Positions 1 to 4,992 of a DNA stretch of 6,126 nucleotides are shown piece by piece. Source of the DNA: Clostridia bacterium (GTDB taxonomy: Bacteria; Bacillota; Clostridia; Oscillospirales; Acutalibacteraceae); contig CAAEVU010000097.1 of NCBI GenBank assembly GCA_900759575.1, forward strand, positions 1-6,126. The letters are read 5' to 3'. The notes beneath the pieces were generated by a model. That model worked only from the letters and a program-made list of their open reading frames with translations, did no database searches and was not told the origin of the DNA. The stretch's first letter is position 1. Every line of letters begins with the position of its first letter. A program made the position numbers and the translations under genes.

Positions 1-4
1 AAAG

Positions 5-45
5 CGGGAGGAAAATCAAGGGTTTTCCAAAAAGCCCGTTTTTTT
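5..45 (+). terminator. Possible intrinsic terminator of a gene left of the window
   Basis: GGG (20-22) with TTTT can pair with AAAA-g-CCC (30-37), and GGAAAA (10-15) can alternatively pair with TTTTCC (23-28) inside CGGG/CCCG (5-8/35-38). A run of seven T follows at 39-45, so the polarity fits a plus-strand transcript entering from the left. The stems contain bulges and compete with each other, so the call is moderate. It overlaps the stop codon of the minus-strand gene and may mark convergent transcription. Confidence 0.4.
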
Positions 46-220
46 ACTCCAGCACGGAATACACCAAGTTTTCCCAACGCAGTTTGGTGCCCACATCCAC
101 ACCGTCTGGCAAAAGCGCCATGGCGATCATCATCGGCTCGCCACTGTCATAGATGTCCGTCCGACGCAGGTAGGCGTAATCCCCTTCGATGCTTTCCACC
201 ACATATTCATAAGGTCCCAT
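44..220 (-). CDS. Small conserved hypothetical protein, DUF3006-like layout (58 aa)
   Basis: I do not know the function of this 58-residue acidic protein. It has no signal peptide or membrane segment and should be cytosolic. The pattern (VVESIEGDYAYLRR near residues 7-20, ALLPDGVDVGTKL near 35-47) resembles the DUF3006 layout, in which a short beta-rich domain has an 'EGD-x-A' strand and an 'LP-x-GV-x-x-G' turn. This is pattern recognition, not a profile hit. I chose the ATG at 220 rather than the upstream ATG at 253 because GAGGAG (229-234) lies 8 bases before it, while the upstream ATG has no usable ribosome site and overlaps a possible -10 box. The gene is transcribed divergently from the hydrolase at 373. 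Confidence 0.7.
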   Translation of the reverse strand: MGPYEYVVESIEGDYAYLRRTDIYDSGEPMMIAMALLPDGVDVGTKLRWENLVYSVLE

Positions 221-228
221 GAAACATT

Positions 229-234
229 CTCCTC
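229..234 (-). promoter_or_regulatory. Ribosome binding site fixing the start at 220
   Basis: On the minus strand GAGGAG is followed by an 8-base spacer and ATG at 220. It lies inside the longer open frame that begins at 253, which argues that the shorter 58-residue product is the real one. Confidence 0.7.
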
Positions 235-251
235 TCTGCCGGTTTTCTTCC

Positions 252-280
252 ATCCTACCTTATCTTCCCCAAAAACGCAA
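252..280 (-). promoter_or_regulatory. Weak candidate promoter for the 58-aa gene
   Basis: On the minus strand TTGCGT (280-275), 17 bases and TAGGAT (257-252) form an imperfect sigma-A pair, with 3 of 6 and 4 of 6 consensus bases. It would start transcription about 25 bases before the preferred ATG and just upstream of its ribosome site. Nothing better is visible between the divergent genes. Confidence 0.3.
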
Positions 281-300
281 GCCATCTTTCCGCCCGTACC

Positions 301-328
301 TTGACAAACGGGAATTTTCTGAGATAAT
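301..328 (+). promoter_or_regulatory. Sigma-A promoter of the alpha/beta-hydrolase gene
   Basis: A perfect -35 box TTGACA (301-306), a 16-base spacer and GATAAT (323-328) match the housekeeping consensus in 11 of 12 positions. The predicted start near 335 gives a leader of about 38 bases before the ATG at 373. No operator-like repeat is visible around it, which fits constitutive expression. Confidence 0.75.
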
Positions 329-372
329 GAATTTCAGATGTTATTTTCTTTTCAGAAAGGATGGCCCTTTTT

Positions 373-1185
373 ATGGAACTTGTTCAATTTCAGCCGATTC
401 CGGATTCCGCCGGCCAGGTCACTGGCTATTTGCATACCCCCATCCAGGAAATGGAAAACCGCCGGGAAACTTTCCCCACGGTCGTCCTTTGCCCCGGCGG
501 CGCGTACGCCTTCTGCTCCCAGAGAGAAGCTGACCCGGTTGCCCTGCGCTTCTTTGCCCGGGGATATCAGGTTTTCACTCTGCTCTACTCCGTGGGAGAA
601 CAGGCAAAAGATTTCCGCCCCTTGAAGGAGCTTTCCGAAACCTTCCGTTTGATTCGGGAAAACGCTGAAAAGTACCATGTGGACCCGGATAAAATGGCTG
701 TGTGCGGCTTTTCCGCCGGCGGCCATTTGGCTGCTTCTCTGGGCACCATGTGGAATGACCCGGAACTGCTGAAGGTCTACGACAACCAGGGCGGCAAAAA
801 CAAGCCCAACGCCATGATCCTGTGCTATCCCGTCATCACCGCCGATGAATTCGCCCATGTGATGTCCATTGAAAACGTCAGCGGCTGCAAGCAGGGAACC
901 CCTGGGTATGAATATTTCTCCCTGGACAAGCATGTTTCCAAAGATACCTGCCCCGCCTTTTTGTGGCACACCATGGAAGACGACGCCGTACCTGTGGAAA
1001 ACAGCATGAAGATGCTGGCCGCTCTTCACAAAGCCGGCATCTCCGCCGAAGCCCACTTCTTCCCCCACGGCGTTCACGGCCTGTCCGTGTGCACCGAGGA
1101 GACCGGTTCTCGGGACGATTACAACGCCCGGTGGATGGATCTGGCCCTGACCTGGCTGGACAACACCTTTGAGTACCATCTGTAA
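373..1185 (+). CDS. Alpha/beta-hydrolase, esterase/lipase type (270 aa)
   Basis: Predicted cytosolic serine esterase of the BD-FAE/acetyl-esterase-like branch of the alpha/beta-hydrolase fold. It would hydrolyse small carboxylic esters such as acetylated or acylated sugars, but the substrate cannot be read from sequence. The oxyanion-hole segment is CPGGAY (40-45). The nucleophile elbow is GFSAGG (112-117) with Ser114. The acid lies in HTMEDDAVP (199-207), most likely Asp203, and His235 in HGVHG (232-236) completes the triad. There is no signal peptide, and the length is normal for the family. The ATG at 361 is in frame, but AGAAAGG touches it directly with no spacer. The ATG at 373 has AAAGGA (356-361) 11 bases upstream, so I prefer it. 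The gene is monocistronic, with its own promoter and terminator. Confidence is high for family and low for substrate. Confidence 0.9.
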   Translation: MELVQFQPIPDSAGQVTGYLHTPIQEMENRRETFPTVVLCPGGAYAFCSQREADPVALRFFARGYQVFTLLYSVGEQAKDFRPLKELSETFRLIRENAEKYHVDPDKMAVCGFSAGGHLAASLGTMWNDPELLKVYDNQGGKNKPNAMILCYPVITADEFAHVMSIENVSGCKQGTPGYEYFSLDKHVSKDTCPAFLWHTMEDDAVPVENSMKMLAALHKAGISAEAHFFPHGVHGLSVCTEETGSRDDYNARWMDLALTWLDNTFEYHL

Positions 1186-1202
1186 GGACATTTTCTCATA
1201 GA

Positions 1203-1250
1203 AAAACAGATCCCCCGGCTGAGGAGTTCTCTCCCTCCGGGGGATTTTTT
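1203..1250 (+). terminator. Strong intrinsic terminator of the hydrolase gene
   Basis: ATCCCCCGG (1210-1218) pairs perfectly with CCGGGGGAT (1237-1245). A second inner stem, GGAG (1223-1226) with CTCC (1231-1234), closes on a TTCT loop. Six T follow at 1245-1250. It begins about 25 bases after the hydrolase stop and separates that gene from the peptidase. Confidence 0.9.
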
Positions 1251-1293
1251 CTGTCCGGAGGCCCCGCTTTAAAAGCATATTGGATAAAAAAGA

Positions 1294-1322
1294 TTGTTTC
1301 TTTTCTGAAAATCTGGTACTAT
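1294..1322 (+). promoter_or_regulatory. Candidate extended -10 promoter of the PepT-like gene
   Basis: TTGTTT (1294-1299), a 17-base spacer and TACTAT (1317-1322), preceded by TGG (an extended -10 TGn), form a plausible sigma-A promoter. Transcription would begin near 1329, inside the inverted repeat at 1327-1348, so a protein bound there could block initiation. Confidence 0.55.
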
Positions 1323-1326
1323 AGGC

Positions 1327-1348
1327 TTGACAAGTTATGCCTTGTCAA
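1327..1348 (+). promoter_or_regulatory. Perfect inverted repeat at the predicted start site: operator or leader hairpin
   Basis: TTGACAAG (1327-1334), a 6-base centre TTATGC and CTTGTCAA (1341-1348) form a perfect 8+8 dyad just downstream of the predicted -10 box. The two readings are a repressor operator covering the start site or a 5' hairpin in the mRNA. There is no T-run behind it, so it is not a terminator. The regulator is not in the window. Confidence 0.5.
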
Positions 1349-1352
1349 ATCA

Positions 1353-1369
1353 AATTCCACGTGGGAATT
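1353..1369 (+). promoter_or_regulatory. Second leader inverted repeat just before the ribosome site
   Basis: AATTCC (1353-1358), ACGTG and GGAATT (1364-1369) form a second perfect dyad 4 bases after the first and 5 bases before the GGGAGG ribosome site. As RNA it would be a 6-bp hairpin close to the site of ribosome loading. It differs in sequence from the first dyad, so the two are not copies of one operator. Confidence 0.4.
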
Positions 1370-1374
1370 GGGAT

Positions 1375-1380
1375 GGGAGG
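1375..1380 (+). promoter_or_regulatory. Ribosome binding site fixing the PepT-like start at 1389
   Basis: GGGAGG lies 8 bases before ATG 1389. The in-frame ATG at 1368 would place this site inside the coding region and its first codon inside the second leader dyad, so the shorter start is preferred. Confidence 0.8.
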
Positions 1381-1388
1381 AAAAGCAA

Positions 1389-2522
1389 ATGACGGTGAAC
1401 AAAGAGAGGATCGCTGGGACATTTGCACAACTGGTGGAAGTGGATTCCCCCAGCCGCCACGAACGGCGCATGGCGGATACTTTGAAAAAACTGTACGGAG
1501 AGTTGGGGATCGTTTTGGAAGAGGACGACGCGGGCCCAGCTTTTGGGGGCGACACTGGGAACCTGTTTGGAAAAGTAAAGGGCCAACTGCCGGGAAGCCC
1601 TTTGCTGTTTTCCGCTCACATGGACACCGTGGAACCCTCCCAGGGAAAAAAAGCAGTTTTTCACCCCGATGGGAAAATCACCAGCAACGGCAAAACGGTT
1701 TTGGGCGCGGATGATCTGGGCGGATTGACTGCCATTTTGGAGGCGGTCCGTTGGCTGCAAGAGACCGGTACTCCTCACCGCGACTTGGAGCTGATGTTCT
1801 CCCCTTCGGAAGAGCGCTTTTCCGAAGGCACGCACCAGTTCGACTTCAGCCGGTGCCAGGCAAAAATGGGGTACATTCTGGACTTGTCCGAAGAAATGGG
1901 GGCGGCGGCTGTCCGCGCTCCTGGATGCGTCCATTTCTGGCTGACCGTCCACGGAAAAGCGGCCCATGCGGGATTCAACCCGGAAGACGGCATCCACGCC
2001 ATTTCCATTGCGGCCCACGCCCTGTCGAAATTGCAGTTCGGCCACACAGACCCAGTGACCACCGTCAACATTGGGGTGATCCACGGCGGGCTGATGGCCA
2101 ACATCGTTCCGGAACAGTGCCAGTTGGAAGGGGAGATCCGTTCCTACCAGGAAACCAGAATCCAAGAAGAGCTGGACCATATTCTGGCCGTTTTCCAAGA
2201 GGCAGCTAACCATCAGGGCGGCAGCGTCACCATGGAACACCAGTGGTGCTACAAGCCTTTGAACACTCCGGAGGACGCCGCTGTGGTAGCCCATTACCGG
2301 AAAGCCTGCGAAAAAGTGGGGCTGCCTGTCAAATTGGTGGGGACCTTCGGCATGAGCGACTGCAACCACCTTCCCCAGCACGGTCTGGAAGGAATCGTGG
2401 TGTCGTCGGCTATGTGGAACTGCCATTCCACCCAGGAATACACCACCCTTTCTTCCCTTTGCCAGCTCACCCAACTGGTGATCGCTCTGATGACCGGGGA
2501 GGAGCTTCCGGCCCGGAAATAG
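1389..2522 (+). CDS. M20-family metallopeptidase, PepT-like (tripeptidase/aminopeptidase type, 377 aa)
   Basis: Predicted cytosolic enzyme with two zinc ions that removes N-terminal residues from short peptides, for peptide use or turnover. The exact substrate is inferred from family only. The M20 signature is complete: AHMDTV with metal ligand His77 and catalytic Asp79; GADDLGG with bridging Asp108; SPSEE with catalytic Glu141 and ligand Glu142; ligand Asp165 in ILDLSEE; and the last ligand His346 in WNCHSTQEY. The inserted dimerisation domain (about 179-290) carries HGKAAHAG (188-195) and NIGVIHGG followed by ANIVP (227-241). GTFGMSDCNHL (318-328) corresponds to the GGSDAN segment of the YqjE/PepT-like group. 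Length is typical of that group, which is why I prefer it to true PepT (about 410 residues). There is no signal peptide. No clear terminator follows; only a weak AAAAAGAG/CTCTTTTT pairing (about 2559-2606) could serve. Confidence 0.9.
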   Translation: MTVNKERIAGTFAQLVEVDSPSRHERRMADTLKKLYGELGIVLEEDDAGPAFGGDTGNLFGKVKGQLPGSPLLFSAHMDTVEPSQGKKAVFHPDGKITSNGKTVLGADDLGGLTAILEAVRWLQETGTPHRDLELMFSPSEERFSEGTHQFDFSRCQAKMGYILDLSEEMGAAAVRAPGCVHFWLTVHGKAAHAGFNPEDGIHAISIAAHALSKLQFGHTDPVTTVNIGVIHGGLMANIVPEQCQLEGEIRSYQETRIQEELDHILAVFQEAANHQGGSVTMEHQWCYKPLNTPEDAAVVAHYRKACEKVGLPVKLVGTFGMSDCNHLPQHGLEGIVVSSAMWNCHSTQEYTTLSSLCQLTQLVIALMTGEELPARK

Positions 2523-2552
2523 GCTTTCTAAAAGGAACACACAACTTTACAG

Positions 2553-2581
2553 TTGAGAAAAAAGAGTTCTCGTGCTATAAT
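2553..2581 (+). promoter_or_regulatory. Strong extended -10 sigma-A promoter with no protein gene behind it
   Basis: TTGAGA (2553-2558), a 17-base spacer and a perfect TATAAT (2576-2581) preceded by TGC (extended -10) make this the best-scoring promoter by eye in the window after the hydrolase promoter. It fires rightward, 31 bases after the peptidase stop, into sequence without a credible ORF. This is the main reason to suspect an RNA gene. Confidence 0.65.
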
Positions 2582-2746
2582 ATATCAGTTGCGCGGGGCT
2601 CTTTTTGTCTGGGAAAATCCCTTCAAAAAAAACGCCTTAACGCAATCTGCGGCACCCTCGTAAGGGGTTGCCCAGAACCGTTTTCGATAGATATTGCAAG
2701 TGCCCGGACGGGTCTCCCCTTTCCCCTGTTTTTGGCCCTTCCGCTC

Positions 2747-2774
2747 TTGTATTTAAATTTACACCGTATACAAT
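2747..2774 (+). promoter_or_regulatory. Second promoter-like pair in the AT-rich junction
   Basis: TTGTAT (2747-2752), 16 bases and TACAAT (2769-2774) match the sigma-A pattern reasonably. Downstream come AAGGGAG (2785-2791) and an ATG at 2803 that opens only 15 codons (stop 2848-2850). This looks like the start of a gene whose body is missing, but AT-rich DNA yields such pairs by chance. Confidence 0.35.
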
Positions 2775-2810
2775 ATTTCGGTTTAAGGGAGATCTGAGAC
2801 AAATGAAATT

Positions 2811-2840
2811 AGGTATCGGAGGACCGCTACCTGATTTTAT
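2811..2840 (+). terminator. Terminator-like hairpin, or recombination-site dyad
   Basis: AGGTATCGG (2811-2819) and CCGCTACCT (2824-2832) pair at 8 of 9 positions around an AGGA loop, followed by GATTTTATAT. The tail is only moderately T-rich. It could end the candidate RNA, or be the imperfect dyad of an attachment site, since it sits at the change in base composition. Confidence 0.3.
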
Positions 2841-2842
2841 AT

Positions 2843-2860
2843 CTCAATAATCCTCAATAA
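2843..2860 (+). repeat. Direct repeat CTCAATAA, two copies
   Basis: CTCAATAA occurs at 2843-2850 and again at 2853-2860, separated by TC. It lies right after the hairpin at 2811-2832 and in the AT-rich zone where I would place the element border. A role in recombination is only a suggestion. Confidence 0.5.
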
Positions 2861-2943
2861 ATACGAATATTACTTGATTTGAAGCGGATTTTGGAACAAA
2901 CCAACCATATATAACTTCATGTTTTCCTATGCTACTCTATACG

Positions 2944-2965
2944 AAAATGGCGTAAAAATGGCGTA
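2944..2965 (+). repeat. Exact 11-bp tandem repeat AAAATGGCGTA x2
   Basis: Two perfect head-to-tail copies occupy 2944-2954 and 2955-2965. Part of the unit returns inverted as TACGCC at 2992-2997. CTCTA (2935-2939) before the repeats is inverted as TAGAG (2964-2968) at their end. The cluster resembles binding sites for a recombinase or its accessory factor, but its function is not shown. Confidence 0.6.
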
Positions 2966-3018
2966 GAGAAAACTTACACGAGGGATATAGGTACGCCGCT
3001 GCTACAAATCAGTTTTCC

Positions 3019-3059
3019 AACAGGTGTGGGACGCTAACAACTCCCACGCCTGTTTTTTT
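3019..3059 (+). terminator. Strong intrinsic terminator without an obvious gene
   Basis: AACAGGTGTGGGA (3019-3031) pairs with TCCCACGCCTGTT (3042-3054), with one G-U pair, closes on CGCTAACAAC and runs into seven T (3053-3059). It is clearly oriented for plus-strand transcripts. The only upstream plus-strand starts are the promoters at 2553 and 2747. It may instead shield the minus-strand operon from read-through from the chromosome. Confidence 0.8.
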
Positions 3060-3196
3060 GTTGTCCTTCGGGGCAAATATCGGGGATATTATCGCTTGTG
3101 CGCCGTTTATTTTTCTCTGCCATATTACCACCCTACATTTCACTTATCTGCCCCTTGTGCGTTACAATCTGCAAATACCCGCCTTTATTTAAGCAA

Positions 3197-3223
3197 GGGG
3201 CAAGCCCATAATGAGCTTGCCCC
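3197..3223 (-). terminator. Probable terminator of the recombinase operon
   Basis: GGGGCAAGC (3197-3205) and GCTTGCCCC (3215-3223) form a perfect 9-bp stem with a 9-base loop, 45 bases beyond the stop of the 144-aa gene. On the minus strand it is followed by TTGCTTAAATAAA, a weak T-tail, so termination may be partial. It faces the plus terminator at 3019-3059. Confidence 0.55.
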
Positions 3224-3267
3224 ACTGTCATTCGGAAGTTCAGACGGTGAACAATCCGTTCACCGAT

Positions 3268-3702
3268 TTATTCCTCGCTTTCATTATCGCTGGTGGCATT
3301 TCTATAATCCTCCTGCACACCCTCGGAGAGGTCAAAACACATCGTTTTTGCGTCTGCGACCCAAAAGCCACGCACACGATAGCGTTTATCGCTTTGCCAA
3401 ACGCCCTCCATAGCGGCACGAATGGGGTCAACCAGATTCTTGTTGGTGATGCTGACCGTGGCCTTCTGCTCACCCTTCGGCTTGGAGAACTTGTAGCCCC
3501 TCTGCTCACTACTCTTACACATACGAACCGCAAAAACCTTGTTTTTTGCGTCAAGCTGGCACAGGACAAAAGCAGGATAGTTCAGGTCATCAAGTACCTT
3601 TTTCGTAAAGGTGACACCGTTCTGGTTAATGAAAATGTCGGGGTATGCGTTGGTGTTCGCATCAAGGATCTCAAAGTTCAGTGCGTTAAAATCAAATTTC
3701 AT
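3268..3702 (-). CDS. Conserved hypothetical protein, recombinase-linked (144 aa)
   Basis: I do not recognise a named family. The soluble 144-residue protein has no signal or membrane segment. Residues 20-62 read as strand-helix-strand-strand: YPDIFINQNGVTFTKK, then VLDDLNYPAF, then VLCQLDAKNKVFAVRM. This order recalls AbrB-like or other small DNA-binding swapped-hairpin proteins, but that is a fold guess. The middle (63-95) is Lys-rich, and the last 20 residues are acidic (ending DNESEE). The start ATG follows AAAGGAAAA by about 6-8 bases. Only 20 bases separate it from the recombinase stop, so the two are cotranscribed and this protein may assist or control the recombinase. A hairpin at 3197-3223 closes the unit. 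Confidence 0.75.
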   Translation of the reverse strand: MKFDFNALNFEILDANTNAYPDIFINQNGVTFTKKVLDDLNYPAFVLCQLDAKNKVFAVRMCKSSEQRGYKFSKPKGEQKATVSITNKNLVDPIRAAMEGVWQSDKRYRVRGFWVADAKTMCFDLSEGVQEDYRNATSDNESEE

Positions 3703-3722
3703 AATGGATTTTCCTTTCGGTA

Positions 3723-4913
3723 TTAGAGATTTTTCAGCTCTTTCAGCAGTTCGCGGCGTTCCGAAGCTGTCCAGCGCGGGTCTAAAATGATATACCCTCT
3801 GAAATACTTGTCTTTAGAACGTGTGACCGTGAACCGCTTTGGCATAGCGTGTAGCCTTGCCGATTTGCCGGGTAGTGGCTTTTCATCTAAAATCTGTTGC
3901 ACCTTCTGCCAATCGGATTTTTTTATGATTGCTGTGTGGTGTTCCTCTTTGAAATACTTGTTGAGCATAGTGTTTTTCACTGACTTATGCTCCCGAAAAT
4001 CAATCGTACAAGTTTTCTGCATGAGTGCGTCCCCGCAATATTTCTCGTTCCGGAGAATACCGCGAATAGTAGCAGCCCGCCAAAAATCTTTCCCTTTAGG
4101 CGATTTGATGCCTTGCTCGGTCAGCGCGGCGGCAATTTCTGCGGGGGTTGCACCTTCCAAACAGCTTTCGTAGATGTACTCAACAATCTTTGCTTCTGTT
4201 GGCTCGATCAGCAATCGTCCGAAGTGGTCCCAATAGTAGCCAAGCGTGTTTATCACCGAGAATTGGTAGATACCCTCTGCCATGCGCCAGCGAATACCGT
4301 TTTTGATGGCTTCGCTCTTTTGCTGTGATTCCAATTCTGCAAGTGCTGACAAGACCGCTATCAGTAGATTGTTGCTGCCATCCCCGATAGAGGACAGCCC
4401 TTCGCTTTCAAATCGCACCGGGACAGGTGGAGTCAAGGCGTTCAGAGTACGCAAATTGTTCAAAATATCAACCGTATTTCTACCAAAGCGATTTATGCCC
4501 TTTGTCAAAATTAGGTCAATCTTGCCTGCTTTTGCGTCATCAATCATGTCCTTAAATCCCTGCCGCTTGTTCGTGGAAGTGCCGCTTACGCCGTAATCTT
4601 GATAGATTTTTACTAACTCCCAATCGGGATTGCTCTCAATTTTGGATTTGAAATAGACAATTTGCATCTCAAAACTGCCTACTTGCTGTTCTTCCTGTGT
4701 GCTGACACGGACATAAGCTGCAACACGCATTTTTCGGGGAGTCTGCCCTTGCGCTTGTACGGCTGGGGGTGGCGGTATTATAATTACACCGCCGCTTTCC
4801 CGATTCTTGCGGATTCCGTCATGTATGCGCTCCTTGCGTTCCTCCCGATTATCGGCGCGAGTCTTTTTTCGGCGGGACTGCTCTATCTCTTGAGGGTCAA
4901 GTTTCTTTGCCAT
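3723..4913 (-). CDS. Serine site-specific recombinase, resolvase/invertase type (396 aa)
   Basis: It should cut and rejoin DNA through a 5' phosphoserine link at short attachment sites, moving or inverting the element. Residues 1-60 are an unusual, highly charged extension (KK/RR/REERKERI), ending in a IIIPPPP stretch. The resolvase catalytic domain spans about 63-205: VAAYVRVS with nucleophile Ser71 and Arg69, YGVSGTS (107-113), and TKGINRFGRN (137-146) with the active-site arginines 142 and 145. A 'Recombinase' DNA-binding domain follows (about 215-340: LGYYWD, EAKIVEYIYESCLEGATPAEIAAAL, GILRNEKYCGDA). The usual CxxC zinc ribbon and long coiled coil are absent. The protein ends with a short basic tail (RFTVTRSKDKYFRGY, ERRELLKELKNL), giving about 400 instead of the usual 450-550 residues. 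AGGGAGG (4920-4926) lies 6 bases before the ATG. The start overlaps the leader ORF at 4897-4992. Confidence 0.9.
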   Translation of the reverse strand: MAKKLDPQEIEQSRRKKTRADNREERKERIHDGIRKNRESGGVIIIPPPPAVQAQGQTPRKMRVAAYVRVSTQEEQQVGSFEMQIVYFKSKIESNPDWELVKIYQDYGVSGTSTNKRQGFKDMIDDAKAGKIDLILTKGINRFGRNTVDILNNLRTLNALTPPVPVRFESEGLSSIGDGSNNLLIAVLSALAELESQQKSEAIKNGIRWRMAEGIYQFSVINTLGYYWDHFGRLLIEPTEAKIVEYIYESCLEGATPAEIAAALTEQGIKSPKGKDFWRAATIRGILRNEKYCGDALMQKTCTIDFREHKSVKNTMLNKYFKEEHHTAIIKKSDWQKVQQILDEKPLPGKSARLHAMPKRFTVTRSKDKYFRGYIILDPRWTASERRELLKELKNL

Positions 4914-4992
4914 ATAAGCCCTCCCTTGCAGATATACGGATATTCCCGATGTGGTTCATAGGCGGCGCACCTCCTCGCTTACTGTTTTTCAT
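4897..4992 (-). CDS. 31-codon leader ORF overlapping the recombinase start
   Basis: On the minus strand AAGGAGGT (5010-5003) stands 10 bases before ATG 4992. The frame encodes 31 residues (MKNSKRGGAPP..., ending GLYGKET) and stops at 4897, 17 bases inside the recombinase gene in another frame. A second in-frame ATG at 4959 (MNHIGNIRIS...) has its own GAGGAGG. Two good ribosome sites in so short a frame argue for real translation. The overlap suggests translational coupling or a leader control of the recombinase level. The peptide itself is basic and unrecognised, and it may have no function of its own. Confidence 0.5.
   Translation of the reverse strand: MKNSKRGGAPPMNHIGNIRISAREGLYGKET

Larger units (their letters stand above)
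2588..2843 (+). ncRNA. Candidate structured non-coding RNA, family not recognised
   Basis: The RNA would begin about 7 bases after the TATAAT box and might end at the hairpin near 2832 or run on to the terminator at 3059. A bulged hairpin is visible at 2648-2675: CTG-c-GGC-a-CCCT closes over CGTA onto AGGG-gtt-GCC-CAG. GCAAT (near 2642) and ATTGC (near 2693) can pair around it. GGGAAAATCCC (2611-2621) and CCCGGACGGG (2703-2712) are further small self-complementary elements. I compared it from memory with 6S, SRP, tmRNA and RNase P RNA and saw none of their diagnostic segments. It could also be decayed intergenic DNA. Confidence 0.25.
2523..3267. other. 745-base non-coding region: promoters, hairpins, repeats, probable junction with mobile DNA
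   Basis: No frame here has a start, ribosome site and composition that persuade me of a normal protein gene. From left to right it holds a strong plus promoter (2553-2581), a foldable GC-rich tract (2588-2745), a switch to AT-rich sequence, a second promoter-like pair (2747-2774), a terminator-like hairpin (2811-2840), short direct repeats, a strong plus terminator (3019-3059), small palindromes (3061-3076, a 6-bp stem on a TTCG loop; 3077-3091, AATATC/GATATT), and a hairpin closing the minus-strand operon (3197-3223). Confidence 0.6.

Noticed and set aside
361..372. Upstream start (ATG 361) for the hydrolase
   Set aside because: The purine-rich AGAAAGG directly abuts this ATG, leaving no spacer. 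ATG 373 has acceptable spacing.
352..1278. Long open minus-strand frame (308 codons) opposite the hydrolase
   Set aside because: It is a shadow of a gene with an intact catalytic triad. It would run through the hydrolase terminator and has no family features.
1350..2540. Long open minus-strand frame (396 codons) opposite the PepT-like gene
   Set aside because: It mirrors a gene with a complete M20 active site, has no recognisable domain and no ribosome site. It arises from the GC-rich codon use of the plus-strand gene.
2559..2606. AAAAAGAG...CTCTTTTT as terminator of the PepT-like gene
   Set aside because: The stem is AT-rich with a loop of about 32 bases and spans the TATAAT promoter. It is too weak to list as a terminator.
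2243..2797. Plus frame of 184 codons running across the peptidase end and the intergenic region
   Set aside because: Its first half overlaps the peptidase out of frame. The rest crosses the promoter at 2553-2581 and has low-quality composition and no ribosome site.
2668..2850. 60-codon plus frame with a TTG start
   Set aside because: There is no spaced ribosome site before the TTG, and the composition is unlike a protein. Only the ATG at 2803 has any site, and it is treated as a finding.
2588..3060. tmRNA, RNase P RNA, SRP RNA or 6S RNA
   Set aside because: None of the diagnostic segments I know for these RNAs was seen. No tRNA-like or CRISPR repeat structure is present anywhere in the window.
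3211..3726. Plus frame of 171 codons, and another at 3024-3413
   Set aside because: They lie opposite the 144-aa gene or across the strong terminator. The minus-strand gene has a ribosome site, operon spacing and its own terminator.
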